Shown here: piece after piece, positions 1-11,339 of the stretch
Layout of the letters: each line of letters opens with the position of its first letter
Position numbering within the stretch: the stretch's first letter is position 1
Assembly (NCBI GenBank): GCA_021613335.1
Contig: JAJTWR010000053.1
Location: 200,001-264,000 of the forward strand
Reading direction: 5' to 3'
DNA length: 64,000 nt
Source of the DNA: Whitmania pigra
Lineage: Eukaryota > Annelida > Clitellata > Hirudinida > Haemopidae
Notes under the pieces: model-generated
Seen by the model: only the letters and a program-made list of their open reading frames with translations
Databases searched by the model: none
What the model was told of the DNA's origin: nothing
Position numbers and translations under genes: made by a program

Positions 1-760
1 ACAACTACCACAGCGTCATTAACTGCAACCACCACAACTGCCATAGCGTCACTTACCCAGAAACCACTCCACGTGAATGTTGACTTTGGTGTTGATGATC
101 CTATTTATGTCCTTGTAATATGTCATTAGGGATCGTCCAATGCTTAAGACGGTGGGAACGTGGTTTGACAACCATTGTTGCACTAATAATTAATTGAATA
201 ATATTCAATCACATTACTAATGATGCTGATGATGATAATAACAAAAATAAAATAAATGTTATATTGATAATGTTATAATGATGTAATAAAATTTAAGGAT
301 AATAACATTAGTAACAATAATGACGCTAATAAAAATAATAACAACGACGACGATGATGATACAATTACTGTTGCTGCTGTTATCGGAGCGACGTCAAGTT
401 GCCGTCAACATTTGAAGCAGTTGTTGTCGGCGAAAATAATATAGATTCGCTAGATCCAATAACTGTTGTATCATCATAGCGACCACAACATCCACATTAG
501 CTACACCAACCACACCAACCATACTGACCACATCCATACAAACAAACTAGGTAATTAATTTCCGATCATACCGTATGTTCATAATATTCTTCTGCTAATC
601 ACGATTTAAACAACATGTGGTCACACGTTTTAATGATTTCAGATATTTCGTGAGTGGTAAGTAAAATATCTTCATCCAGCCTTCATGTTTTGAAATCTGA
701 AAACCTAGGATAATCTTAGCAACAACATCATTAAACCGCTAATAACAATTTCAACAACAG
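1..760. repeat. AT-rich spacer; 73-300 is one arm of a dispersed duplication
   Basis: No convincing gene is visible before about 760. Bases 73-300 are recognisably the same sequence as 18718-18960: a shared block reading GGTGTTGATGATCCT, followed by the same AATAAT/GATGATGAT low-complexity run. This marks the left end of a duplicon whose next matching pieces are 2541-3230 versus 19624-21330. Trinucleotide runs (AAT, GAT, GACGAC) explain the apparent structure at 200-370. Confidence 0.6.
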
Positions 761-828
761 TATGTGGATCGAAGCAAAGGAAGTTGATAAAAGGCAAAGA
801 CTGCATCAGACTTGTGTCTCTGATAATC

Positions 829-1454
829 ATGAGGAAAATCTTGATCTGTCTCGTCGTTTTGTCAATCCTTGGTGCCTGTTTTCAAGGTTTGGTCTTCAAC
901 ATGATGTTTCATTATGTTGTATTTGTATCAGCATTATCAACTTTGAATTTATCAAAATCTTTCAAAATTCCGCGTTTCAACAGGCACCCATTGTTTAAAC
1001 AGAATAAGGGGTGATGCATTCTGCAATACTGTAAGTTATTTAAAATTTGAGGTTCATGACAACTAACTCATCTACCTATCCCAACATGTTTTTAATACTA
1101 TTTTATTTCATGTTGTAGGACCCAAGTTGCCCAGACGACGTGAGGTGAGCTTCCTATTTTTATAATGGCTGTGAGTTTTAAATTTAAGCATCAAATATTT
1201 TATATATAAAGTTACTGATTGAATAATCAATATCGATTAATATTGAATAATTATTAACATTTATTATTAAACAATTGGTTTGTTTGAAAAGTCATAAAAA
1301 TATTCATTTCTCCTTTATAAAAAATAAAATAGCATTGTTAACTATATAACCAAATTTAACGTAAAATATTGATTTTTTGTAGACTGTATTTGCATGTGTA
1401 GATTTCGTTGACCTTCATCAGACACCCCAGATGCATACCAATTATCGAACATGA
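829..1454 (+). CDS. Candidate four-exon gene for a small secreted cysteine-rich peptide
   Basis: I do not recognise this gene. From the ATG at 829 the frame gives a clear signal-peptide profile: MRK, then a run of about 13 hydrophobic residues ending near GAC. A plausible model uses exons 829-886 (phase-1 donor GTTTGG, weak), 984-1030 (acceptor TTTCAACAG, strong donor GTAAGT), 1119-1139 or 1119-1144 (acceptor TTGTAG; alternative donors GTGAGG and GTGAGC) and a last exon from 1383 (acceptor TTTTTTGTAG). With the first donor of exon 3 the frame stays open to TGA at 1452-1454 (about 65 residues). With the second it stops at 1399-1401 (about 49 residues). The mature part would be short with four or five cysteines. 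An acceptor-like AG at 759-760 could start the 5' UTR exon. The frame staying open across four tiny exons is the main evidence. No expression or homology support is available here. Confidence 0.33.
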
Positions 1455-2540
1455 ATGGAGAAACTAACGATAAATTTCAATTGTTTAATAATAATTGCTG
1501 AAATTTATTTAAATATCGCAGGATGGATAACGTTCAAGTTATTTCATGTTTTGCTTTAACAACTGATTTGTCAAAACATTCAAATAAATTTCTATCGAAC
1601 AATATTGTTAGAGGAATAATATTGTTAGAGCAATAATATTGTTAGAGGAATAATATTGTTAGAGGAATAATATTGTTAGAGGAATAATATTGTTAGAAGA
1701 ATAATATTGTTTGAGGAATCCTTTCTTTATTATTCAAATTTCTGATTAATTCAATTGAAATGTTTTTGACTTCGTTGCTCTTTTATCACTATAAATAATT
1801 GTTGTATCGTGGATTTGTCTCTAAAGATTGAACAAATTACAAGCGATTGAAAACAAAACTAAGAACCTAAGGAAGCTTTTATTGAAATCGACTGTTAACC
1901 TGCTTAAGCTCTGCAACCTGAGATTGAATTGTTATAAAAATCTCAATTTTTCCCCCAATTAACTGTTAATCAGTTTAAGTTTTCTTTTGATGATCTGATC
2001 AATCGGTCGACCAGATACAGTTTGATTGAATACAATATAATGGTTGTTACAGTGTAATTGTGATAAATTATGTATCTTTTAATATAATCCCTTTAAAAGC
2101 CAAGTAATTTAATTTTAAATTAAATTGTTTTTATTTGAAAATTTTTCGTTATGCTTGTTTAGTAATAGCAAATAGTCGTCGGCTAGGATAGCGATAATAA
2201 TAAAAATAAGATTTATATCGACTTTCTGTTAATTTAAACGAATTTACAGATTTTTCTTCAAAATGTTTTGACATCTATGCATCTAAACATCTGCTGATAT
2301 ATTGGAGGATCCCTAATAAACTTCATTCGTCATTTAAAATTATATTTAATGCTATAATCTGAATATATAAATCTAATTTAATGTTATACCAATTATTATT
2401 AATATTAATAATATTAATTGTATTAATTAGATCCAAATATGATTCTGAAGCGCCAATAACTTGGAAATTTTAACATAAAACTAATACAATAAAGAACAAA
2501 CAAATATTTTTATAATTAATGCGAAAATGACTAAGTTAAT
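1455..2540. other. AT-rich spacer containing a 17-bp minisatellite, no gene seen
   Basis: Apart from the tandem repeat at 1600-1718, no coding frame, RNA gene or element end could be supported. Bases 2541-2585 (TTCTAGAGGG and following) match 19616-19670. They act as the unoccupied version of a hAT insertion site seen at 19623. Confidence 0.6.
1600..1718. repeat. 17-bp minisatellite, about 7 units
   Basis: A unit reading roughly ATTGTTAGAGGAATAAT repeats head to tail about seven times with one or two substitutions (GAGCAAT, GAAGAAT, TTTGAGG in outer units). It lies in non-coding AT-rich DNA. Confidence 0.9.
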
Positions 2541-2616
2541 TTCTAGAGGGTCTCTGAGATCTTCGAAGAAATGGATTCATGAAGCTGTAAAAGATGGCTA
2601 AAAGGTTGCGTTCCCG

Positions 2617-3230
2617 GTTCACGGAGTTCAAATTTGCAGCCCTATTTGTTTGCATTTGATATTGATACAGAGGCTTTTTTTGCAAAGTTAGGTTGAACAA
2701 TATCAACTTTATTTATAAACGATTTAAGTAAATAAAGACGTTTAATTTAATGAATAAAACGTTTTTAAACAATACTTTTTATCAAATAAAAATTAACTAA
2801 ATTGCTCATTTGAGATTCAATGTAATTATAAAATTGTTCAATATTATTGCGATTAATATCTCCATCTTGTATGGCTATAGGCATTTCTCGCATTTGATCT
2901 GTTGATAGATTGTAATAGATGAGGAGACCAAGAGCACTTCAAACTTGATAGGCCACAGGTAACAGCCAAGTCCATGTGTTTTCTTTAATTTAGCTAGTCT
3001 TTCGTTTATTCTTTCAAGTTTTCCAGAGTTTAGCTCGAAAAGTTAAATCACATACATGTTGGGTTGACTAAACGTCTTCTGATCAATGGCTGGGCGAGAG
3101 ACATGTTTCACCCCTTAAGAAAATATGCCAGCATTAATTTACTTCAACAGTTTTATCGATTATTTTTTGCAAAACCACATATAAAATGGTGTGTTTAAAA
3201 TGTTCTTGAAGGTAACTGGCGTAATTTTAA
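2617..3230. repeat. Dispersed duplicon block, copy 1 of 3
   Basis: This ~600-bp block recurs at 20745-21330 and, 5'-truncated, at 44452-44870. Shared landmarks include GGCTTTTTTTGCAAAG, CGTTTTTAAACAA, TGATCTGTTGATAGATTG and CACCCCTTAAGAAAATATG. No long open frame is conserved between the three copies, so I treat it as a non-coding repeat or a very old element. It is not the gene-family unit itself but travels with it in the larger duplications. Confidence 0.75.
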
Positions 3231-5100
3231 AAATAGGATTTCAGTAGCAAATCTCCAGGATAACGAATGCGGGTTAAATACTTTGCAGGCTAATGATCAC
3301 CTGCAAGGATTAATATTTTAATCTTAATAATAATAATAATAATAAAACCATTTTTAATTTATTCTTTATTTATTCTTTATTCATTAATTCTTCCTTATGC
3401 TTATTAATACCTGTTTCCTAAACCTAAATTATTATTATTATTATCATTATATTATTCTATTTCATCATTAAATGAGTGTGCCATTCCATACGTGTAATTA
3501 CAGTGTAACTAATTTCAGATAAAATTACTCGTGTGACTATTTTCTATGGACCCGGAAGCACAATGTGTGTGGCACGAAATTAACTAAATTGTTGCACTTT
3601 TGTGACGACATTCCCCAAGTAACACGTGTCCATGTTCGTCTGCAAACAACGTTATCAGGATCGCAAAAAAAGATGGCGACGACGATGATGATGATGATGG
3701 TGGTGATGATGCCATGTGTGTGACGGACGTTCATATTTGTCGGTTTTCATTGGATTAGAGCCAGTAAAAATTAAATAATGTAAAAATCATAGTTATAAGA
3801 AAACATTTCTTTTTGTGGACTGTTGGGGATGGATGAGTGGGTGAATGGATGACTAAACGAAAGAACGGATAGATGAATGAATGGACGGGAGGATGGATGG
3901 CCATGAAAGGTAAGTTTGATGGATGGTAATTTCACACTTCCACGCATTCAGAGCACATCCAGTAGTCAGAGTGGTTCGTTCACAGTTTTTATCTTCCGAA
4001 ACGATGTTCCCTAAGATCGATCACGTGTTCGTCTTCGATTCCGAAATTTAATTTTGAATAATTTTGTTATAATTTATATATTTTGGCTTGTTTTGATTTT
4101 TATGTATATTTTGTTATAATTTGTATATTTTGGTTTGTTTTGATTTTTATGTATATTTTGTTATAATTTGTATATTTTGGTTTGTTTTGATTTTTATGTT
4201 TATTTAGAAAGCAAGAAGTCAATGAGTTTACTCTCTGGCTGGTTTTTCTGAGATTAGAAAATTAAAGGTCGCCTTGACGATTTATGGGCTCCGATGTAAT
4301 AAGCAACTTGCCAGCGTCCTTCAGTTACGTCATTTGAGGGGGGGGGGGGTGGTGCAACCTTCAACCCCATAAAAAATTATTTCCAATTTTCGAGAACCAG
4401 GCCTTAACTCTTCGGCTTATAAGACTGAGAAGCAGAAAATGCTAACATTGGATTGCCAATTAGATCAGAGTTGAGTTCCTACAAGTGGCAGTAATGATAA
4501 CTGTCGCGATGCCACAAGCGCCCTGAGAAATGACGCTTCACTAATGATTATCATGACGCTCCTCTGACGCCATGCATGTATTTCAATTAAAGCTGTAAAT
4601 GATTCGAGAATGATGAGTAATCCCTCCTAGAAAAAGACAAACGTTATTTTTAAAACGTCAACTGGTCATTTGGTCATTTCCTGCACTCAATCGATTCATC
4701 ACTCCCTGGCGCGTGGAGTGAAAACTCATTCCAGGATCTAAACGGGCTCGAAAAGCGTTGCAGGGTGCTGCAGAAGTTTAGGTCATCCAGTGCAGGAGAT
4801 AATGGATGTATGCGATTTCGATAAATTAATTTTGCTTATCGTCTCGAGACATCCTAGAGTCATCAAGGATGAGCTTGATGAACTCCAAGATCGAGAACAT
4901 ATTATGCTAGATTGATGTCATTTCATAATCTCCTCGGGCCGCTAAAATTATTAACTGTTTCTGAACATTTTAAACGGATAATTTTATATAAATTTTATGA
5001 AATGTGCGCCATCAACTGCAAATAGTTATTGGCAATGATACTCTAACGAATAATGAACTGTTTTGAATTTTTCACAGAGAATAGATCATCAGGAATATAT
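3230..5100. other. Spacer with simple repeats, no gene seen
   Basis: It holds an AAT run near 3325-3345, TTTATTC repeats at 3355-3385, a GAT/GAC run at 3672-3706, degenerate GGAT tetranucleotides at 3828-3925, a 47-bp tandem repeat at 4062-4203 and an 11-G homopolymer near 4340. The short minus-strand frame at 3537-3734 consists largely of the translated GAT run and is not credible. From 4350 to 5050 the sequence is less repetitive, but I could not find a coding frame or element terminus. Confidence 0.55.
4062..4203. repeat. 47-bp tandem repeat, 3 units
   Basis: The unit starts TTTTGTTATAATTTGTATAT and repeats with an exact 47-bp period (GTTATAATTT at 4066, 4113 and 4160). The units are almost identical, so the expansion looks recent. 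Confidence 0.9.
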
Positions 5101-5107
5101 ATATATA

Positions 5108-5823
5108 CAGTGTTGTGCAGTATCGAACTACATGCAATTCGTTACTGTAATTAATTACTTGTTTTGGTAATTTTTACTTGTAACAATTACAAAATGTTCA
5201 GATTTCAATCAAAGGAAAATCATGTAAGTATGCAGGCCTACTTTACCAACAGAAAAAAAAACTATATGTTAAACATATATATGTTCTTCATATAACTTGA
5301 AGACGTGGAACGCATGCATCCAACAGAAGTTAAGGAATATGGGATATCTGTTGCCAACGGTTGTCAAGCTTCATGAGAAACTGGTAGCCAAAATAGCATC
5401 TTCTAATGCAGCAAAGGTGGACGAGCTTTGAGCTCTCGTTCATCTGATGCTGACAGTATTGAAGACAGTTTCTTCAATTGCACAAGGTCAACTGATATTC
5501 TGATGCAGTATCTTCGAGACCGATCAGATGACACGAACATTATTACTGGAAGCGATACCTCCTGTGCCACCTAGTGCAGCTGTTTAACATTTATTCAGCT
5601 CTGCTGGTATGAACAGCCGAAGGACGGAATGATGTATGATCACAATGGCGGCATCGAAGTTACTTGTAATTTTTACTTAAAAGTAACTTTTAGATGCTGT
5701 AACTGTTTACTTTTACTTGAGTACATTTTTGAGACAATACTCTTACTTATACTTAAATAGCTTTGTGAGATATTACTTTTACTTTTACCTAATTACCGAA
5801 ATGAGGCAATTTTTACAACACTG
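5108..5823 (+). mobile_element. Non-autonomous hAT transposon, family 1, copy 1
   Basis: The ends are inverted repeats, CAGTGTTGT at 5108 and ACAACACTG ending at 5823. They are flanked by TATATATA on both sides, compatible with the 8-bp target duplication of hAT elements, although the flanks are simple sequence. Subterminal TTACTTGTAA-type motifs recur near both ends. Inside, 5330-5600 is a decayed plus-strand transposase fragment that aligns in sense with the inverted copy at 16349-17711 and includes the region just before the hAT dimerisation domain. Multiple stops show it is dead. Confidence 0.75.
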
Positions 5824-6170
5824 TATATATATATAAACATAAAAACATTTAAACCGTATAAACATTTAAAAATTAAAAAGCCAAAATGCAATTTATAAAA
5901 CTAGACAGGCAACAATACAGATCCTGGGAATACAATAGAAGGACCCAGCGCAACAAAACTTCAGCACATCCATTCTCTGGAATATGAACGAAGCCAGGGC
6001 TTGAAATTGAAAACCAGACCCAAAACAGAAACAAGACAAAAAGGTAAGGCTACTTTTCATTCTAGAGGAAATGGACTCGAAGACCTCGTTGTTATGTTTT
6101 TATTCGCCTCCGCATTCATGAATATGACAACATTTTCCAATGTGATTGTTTTGACGAAGTAAATTAGCAG
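5824..6170. other. Spacer downstream of the Rolling stone-like gene, no gene seen
   Basis: No reading frame or repeat match was recognised between the hAT end and the poly(A) signal of the minus-strand gene. The stretch 5900-6060 is purine-rich but otherwise featureless. Confidence 0.5.
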
Positions 6171-6171
6171 T

Positions 6172-6177
6172 TTTATT
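6172..6177 (-). promoter_or_regulatory. Poly(A) signal of the Rolling stone-like gene
   Basis: TTTATT on the plus strand gives AATAAA on the minus strand, about 85 bases after the stop codon at 6260. That is the expected position for 3'-end formation and supports 6260 as the true end of the gene. Confidence 0.55.
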
Positions 6178-6259
6178 AAAAATTACAGTAAGTTCAATGC
6201 ATGGTCAGAAGTTGAGTAAACTGAGTATTGGTACTTGTCGACCATCTAAGACTCCCCAT

Positions 6260-7258
6260 TTACTTGGACTTTCCAAGTTTTGTAGACTTTGGATCTTTTT
6301 TCTTATCGTCTTTCTCTTGTTCATGTTTCTTCTCTTCCTCTGCCGCGACCTCCTCTTTCTTAGCATCCTTCTTTTTCTTATCCTTTTCTTCAGTCTCTTC
6401 GACGCTTTTAATTTTGTACTTCATCTTGAAATAAATGATATAAAGGGATATTCTTATGAAGTAAATTATATATGTCACAAGATGGCATACCAATACGCCG
6501 ACCATAAAAACACCAAGTAGATACTTGATGTTCAAATTGTCCCAGTCTGTCTCTACAGACGGTGGTTTGGCCTTAAAACCGTAGGTATGCGTAAGAAAAG
6601 AGTAGATCAAGAACAAGGCCCCAAAAATATAAGAATAAATGATATGAAATAGCCGAATTGGCAAAGCACTTAAGACCAGTTCGATTAAAATTTGGACAGA
6701 ATTACAGATGTCTGTAAGTTTGTCGACATGAGGCAATTCGATCATCAAGACTTCGGTCTTGACGTAGTACATGACCGTAACTGTAAAGGCAAAGTCGTTG
6801 CAGATGTTTCTCAAGAACCACTCAAACTTTAACAACCTCCTTCCCCAGTTGCCCAGAGGAACGTCTTCTTCAAACAATTCACTCGATGAACTAAAGTCGT
6901 CTTTTACAGATTCCCTTTTATATACAGTCCGCTCGGAGTAGCTCTTACCCAATTGTTTCGGCTCAGATATCGAATGCTTGACCCCGATTCTAAGAGCATT
7001 GAGATTTTCCCTCAAGATTTTCAACTGATGTCTCTGTTTTCGATTTTGAATCAGCCTGTGCTTGCTCAGTTTCAATTCTTGAACCACGTTCAGTGTAATA
7101 GATGAGACGCAGCAGTAAGTCTGTACCAGAAACATTACTTTGCTAAAGTGGATTAGAAATTCCTTGCCGTAAGAGATGGCTGTGACGACCAAACACGCCA
7201 GAAGAGTGAAGGCTTGACCTGCTTTTATGAAGAGGTAGGCCTCTTTTGACATGCCCCA
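6260..7258 (-). CDS. Rolling stone-like multi-pass membrane protein, last exon (partial gene)
   Basis: An uninterrupted frame of 330 codons from the ATG at 7252. Hydrophobic segments lie near residues 13-28, 37-57, 150-170, 182-222 (enough for two helices) and 243-276. Residues 135-275 follow the pattern I know for the Rolling stone family: W-F-L near 145-147, NS then a hydrophobic stretch, LPIRLFHIIY at 197-206 and a following aromatic helix. The C-terminal 50 residues are almost all K and E, a cytoplasmic charged tail. Family members are membrane proteins first known from insect myoblast fusion; the role here is unknown. On the minus strand a polypyrimidine tract and CAG end at 7259. The frame is also open through the two codons before the ATG, so this is probably the final exon of a longer gene. 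No upstream exon was identified. It is the only clearly single-copy host gene in the window. Confidence 0.62.
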   Translation of the reverse strand, partial: WGMSKEAYLFIKAGQAFTLLACLVVTAISYGKEFLIHFSKVMFLVQTYCCVSSITLNVVQELKLSKHRLIQNRKQRHQLKILRENLNALRIGVKHSISEPKQLGKSYSERTVYKRESVKDDFSSSSELFEEDVPLGNWGRRLLKFEWFLRNICNDFAFTVTVMYYVKTEVLMIELPHVDKLTDICNSVQILIELVLSALPIRLFHIIYSYIFGALFLIYSFLTHTYGFKAKPPSVETDWDNLNIKYLLGVFMVGVLVCHLVTYIIYFIRISLYIIYFKMKYKIKSVEETEEKDKKKKDAKKEEVAAEEEKKHEQEKDDKKKDPKSTKLGKSK

Positions 7259-7259
7259 C

Positions 7260-8830
7260 TGTCAAAATAAGACACATCAATTAGTTAGTTAATCAAGTAA
7301 ATAAGAAATAAAATTAACTAAAACTGAAATTCTAACTACGAAATTCAGGAGACCTGTCCCCATCAATCTAAGATTTTTAGTTGAAAAATTCCAGAAATGG
7401 GTTTTTCATGAGTGCTTGTAAAGCAAAACTAAGACGGATTCCTAAAAATTGTTTTTGAAATAACATTTCAAAAGATGTCGTGTTTTGAACAGGCCATCTG
7501 TTCTAAAAAAAATGTTGTCCTTCAACAGATGAATCTTATATAACTCAATGTCAAAAGAAACTGATGCTTCAATATGACCAGCCATATTTCAAAAGATTTT
7601 CAAAGCTTTGTCAAAACAGCTTAGGATGAGAGAAATTTCCTAGGCTTCCCACGTGCAAAGAATATTCTTAAAAAATGCCTTGATTCCCTTGGGCACGTCA
7701 AAATTCTTGATTAGCATAAAGCCAGAAAAATATTTGCATGGCACATTTCTTCGATGCTTCAATACATCACACTCTCAAACATTATTTTCAAAAAGCTTTA
7801 TCTCACTTGTGATGCCAATAAACTATTTCATAGATATTGATAACCTAAAATTATTCACCTCATCAAAAATTCATAAACTCGCCTGGCATCTATACAGCAC
7901 TTCTAAATTGTAAGGCGTGAACCAAAAGTTGCTTGTTTGGAACTCATTCTTAAACCTAACTTGAGAATTGAATTCCTAAAATAAAAGGCTGTGAGGCTAT
8001 ATTTCTGAATTTCCAGGTAATTTGTAATCATAAATTAAAAGTAATACCTACGTTAACTGATAAAAGAGGAATTGGAATTGTTTCCTGAGAATCCGTCATT
8101 GTTCAACCCATATGAAAACAGCTCCGTCATGTCGTCTTGTTTAGCGGTTAAAAAGTGGATCTAAGTTTTAAAAACTTCTTAACATGCAGAGGCAATTCAA
8201 ATTTTTAATTATTTTAAAAGTACAGACAGAAAATAATTTGAAATTATTTGTCAACGAGTCAGTAAATTGATCAGGAAGTTTGCATTTTATTGTGAAATGT
8301 TTAACTTTTCTGAGATACGAATGCCAATCTCTTCTATAAACATTTAAGCTACTTAAAGTCAAATACGTTTTAAAATAATTTAATTAAATCGATTTTTATT
8401 TCTTTTATCAAACAAACAAGACAAATTATTTTCACAAATTAGTTTTACAAACATCGCCTGACCAAAAGCCCTAACGCCCTGCACCTAAGAAACATGAAAA
8501 TGCAGACCTGATCGTCACTTCCCACTGTCGGCAATTATACTTTAACAGCCATGTTCTTTGTCTTTAATAAAAAGTGCAAATTGCTTAAAAACAGTTGTTA
8601 AAAAATGCACGTAATTGTATTGCACGTAACATAATGTTACGTTTACAGAGCTTGTTATAGTATAATGTGTTTATATTTTAGTTATGTTGAAGGAAAGTTA
8701 TGAAAATATTTACGTCTCTGAAATCTAAAAGCGTTCTCCTGGCAATTAGTTGTTCTAAAATGTAAATTAATTTTTAAATTAAGAAATAAATAAATATCAA
8801 AAATAATAAGCTTCATGATGCAAGATGTCG
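7260..8830. other. Spacer or intron of the minus-strand membrane-protein gene
   Basis: If 6260-7258 is a terminal exon, this stretch would be its preceding intron. I looked for a further exon on the minus strand and found none I could defend. The frames at 7653-7913 (plus) and 8168-8362 (minus) have no family-like features. Confidence 0.4.
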
Positions 8831-8834
8831 TGAC

Positions 8835-9260
8835 AAATATGCATCTGTAATATCTTTCCCATTGACGCTGGACCTAAACAGAATAAATTAGTCGCAGAGA
8901 GCCTATGAGGTGTTACAGTAGTTCTGTCATTTCTCTCGATTTTGTCACAAAAAACAAAAAATAAATAAAAAATAAAACAAAATATGAAAAAAAATACAGG
9001 AAATTATAAGCTGCAATAAGAAACAGGTAAGACGCGTTGTACTGGTTTCTGTTGGCAACCGAGTCTCGGTGTAGTAATTAGAAAGCGCAAGAAGTGGAAT
9101 CATATTTGCTTTTTTTTTGGGATTTACTCGAAAAATGCATACGTCATTTATTCTTATCCTATATTTTACCATTTTTGATTTGTATTTAATTATTTTTTAT
9201 TTATGTTTGATCATTGTTATTTTCTGAGAATAACATTTATTTGCCTGGCTCTCATCGGAC
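8835..9260. repeat. Duplicon block, copy 1 of 3
   Basis: This segment recurs at 21500-21925 and 45040-45475 with the landmarks TCGCAGAGAGCCTATGAGG, ACGCGTTGTACTGG and GAAAGCGCAAGAAGTGGAAT. No conserved reading frame is visible: the minus-strand frames across it differ in length and C-terminus between copies. It precedes the mariner-bearing block in each duplicon. Confidence 0.75.
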
Positions 9261-9279
9261 TGATTAAAAAAGTTATGCA

Positions 9280-9680
9280 TGCGTCCATCCATTCATCCTC
9301 GTAGTAACAGCAATGACATCTCCCATGTAATGCGACGACACCATAGCGTTAAGATTCCTTTATTCCTGGAATACCTACGATCGAGTTTCATTAAAATGCC
9401 AGAGGTCAGCCTTATGCAATTCTTTCAAGAATGTCAAACAAAAAAATTTGTCCTGAAAATGTTTGAGTGTATTTAATTAGGTGTTCTGATCCAAAAGGTA
9501 TATTATTATTATGGTTATTATTTTTGTTATTAATGTTATTTTTATTATGATGATTATGATGATTAATATTATTTTTATTTATTATTTTTATTATTAATGC
9601 TTTAAATATGCCAATAAATTAAATTATTTAAATAATAATAATGCTAACTATTAGAGGTACCGGAAAGTTCTGTCATATTT
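9280..9680. repeat. Start of the ~5.3-kb duplicon shared with 22400-27680
   Basis: From GTAGTAACAGCAATGACATC at 9301 the sequence runs collinear with 22428 onward, through mariner, exon relics and gene A, with an offset of about 13.1 kb. The block includes GGTGTTCTGATCCAAAAGG and an ATT-rich run. The same GATCCAAAAGG motif also precedes the mariner scrap near 57770. Confidence 0.8.
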
Positions 9681-9807
9681 TCTTTAACCAAACTAAAACA
9701 TGAGATTAACATCTAGACATATGTTTTCAAGGTCAAATCAGATCCGGATACTCAGTTCAACTTCACATTTAGTTGAATCTATAGCTGTTTGAACACATTT
9801 ATATCCC

Positions 9808-10612
9808 ATGGAAGACAAAAGTTTAAAAGTGAAACACATGCGTCATTGCAGGTTGTATGAATTCCAAAAAGGTAGCAATCTACAAGTGCAGTGAAAAACA
9901 TAACCGCTGTATGTCTAGAAAGTGAGTGTTAGAAGCTGCCGTAGATGGTTTTTGAAATTTAAAGAAGACAATTTCGACCTTATTGATGAGCCTCGATCGG
10001 GGAGATCAAGTCTTTTGGATGATGAACTTTTGAAAGCTGCAGTGGAAGAAGATCCTCAACAGACAATCAGAACATTGTCCCAAAGACTTGATGAACCTTG
10101 TCTACTGTTCTGGAGCATTTGAAAAAGATTGGAAAATTATATAGAGAGGGTAGGTGAGTTCCTCACAAACTCTCTCCATACAACAAAGCAATGCGGACAA
10201 CAATCTGCAATAGTCTCCTTTAAAGGAATAAAAAAAAAACGCCTTTTCTTTATCGCATTGTCACTGGAGATGAAAAATGGATTGTCTTCAACAATGATAA
10301 ACGAAAAAGACAATGGCTTTTAAAAATGAAATTCCTGTTCCAAAACCTAAACCTGCACCAAAAGAAGGTAATGCTACGTGTTTGATGAAACCAAAAAAGT
10401 GTGGTTCACTTTGAGTTTTTGGAGCAAGGAAAAACTGCAGACCTGTCAGCAACTCGAACGTTTGAATGCATCGCTGCGTAGAAAATGTCATGCTCTAGTG
10501 AACAGAAAAGAAGTCATTTTGCAATACGATAACGCTAAACCCCATGCTGCCAAACAAACTGAAGAAAAAATAAAGTCCTTAGGTTGGGAAGTTTTTCTTC
10601 ACCTTCCATAAT
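9808..10612 (+). pseudogene. Mariner transposase pseudogene, copy 1
   Basis: From the ATG at 9808 a Tc1/mariner transposase can be followed through several frames. The N-terminal helix-turn-helix part ends in stops near 9892-9910. The segment RRWFLKFK is followed by DEPRSGRSSLLDDELLKA and EEDPQQTIRTLSQRL (9931-10095). Past a frame shift come the GDEKW box with the first catalytic aspartate (10264-10278) and YDNAKPHAA with the second (10528-10553). The frame ends at LGWEVFLHLP, so the third catalytic aspartate of the DD34D triad and the C-terminus are missing. At least three stops and two frameshifts make it inactive. The same lesions occur at 22933-23757, so the two copies arose by segmental duplication of an already dead element. 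Confidence 0.85.
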
Positions 10613-10613
10613 T

Positions 10614-10740
10614 AACAGCATTTCAATTAAGTGACCTTACTATAATACAATAAGTATTTCCTATTAACAGCATTTCAATTAAGTGACCTTACTATAATAC
10701 AATAAGTATTTCCTATTAATAGCTTTTCAATTAAATGATC
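10614..10740. repeat. 52-bp tandem repeat at the mariner 3' flank, ~2.4 units
   Basis: Units starting AACAGCATTTCAATTAAG at 10614 and 10666, and a diverged unit at 10718, have an exact 52-bp spacing. The array is repeated at 23760-23885. A single unit is visible near 58330-58390, where the same mariner remnant recurs. Confidence 0.88.
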
Positions 10741-10796
10741 TTATTACAAGACATTAACTCTTTGATAAAGGATCTGTTAATATTTGAAAACAAAAT

Positions 10797-10905
10797 AACA
10801 CTCCTTCTGCCCGATACTTTATCGTCCATCAAACGCCCGCTGATACATGGTTGCTCTTTGTGTGTCTGGGAAATTCATGTTTATGGTGATTATTGAGCAT
10901 GAGCT
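10797..10905 (+). pseudogene. Relic of lectin exon 4 (3' half) of the gene family
   Basis: The stretch CTCCTTCTGCCCGATACTTT, then ATCGTCCATCAAACGCC and a degraded CLWE..VYG-like end, corresponds to the last third of exon 4 in gene A (around 14377-14475). It begins exactly where the mariner flank stops, so the mariner appears to have landed within exon 4 of an old copy. The frame is broken. Confidence 0.7.
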
Positions 10906-11339
10906 CAATAATGTTTTTAATAATGTATTACGTTTTTCCAAAGCCATTGAATTGACAACTTGCTTTTCTTATGATGTAATATAAGTTTAAAATAATACAT
11001 TTGAAGCCGTTTTGGTATATTGTGGACTTATTAATCGCCAAGTCCGTTTTCTCAATAATGGCATCATTTGTATTTATTTAAATGCATTCATATTCACATA
11101 AATTATGCAACAGGAATAAGCTTTAAAAAATACTATTGCTATAATAATATTAATATTATTATAATAAAAAAAATATTGTTATTAAGTGCACTTGCAATAA
11201 TAAATTAATTAATTTAAAATTATTGTCTAGTAACGATTTTAGTCGAAAACATTTTCGGAACACCAAAAAATTTCTTTGTAACGATTGGCATGAGGATGTC
11301 ACGAAAGAAAAATTAATGAAAAAATGAAATGGCGTGATA

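Noticed and set aside
2590..2640. TGGCTAAAAGG...GGTTCACGGAGTTCAAAT as a possible tRNA or SINE promoter
   Set aside because: Spacing and arms do not fit a tRNA, and the duplicate at 20730 does not preserve the A-box-like part.
3537..3734. Minus-strand 65-codon frame
   Set aside because: Its N-terminal half (IITTIIIIIVV) is a translated GAT/GGT repeat; no family features.
5100..5107. TATATATA flanks as firm proof of an 8-bp target duplication of the hAT at 5108
   Set aside because: The surrounding sequence is a TA microsatellite, so the match is expected by chance; the element call rests on its termini instead.
8945..9172. Minus-strand frame at 8945-9172 as an upstream exon of the membrane-protein gene
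   Set aside because: The sequence is a repeated duplicon block also found at 21500 and 45040, with no conserved frame or splice sites.
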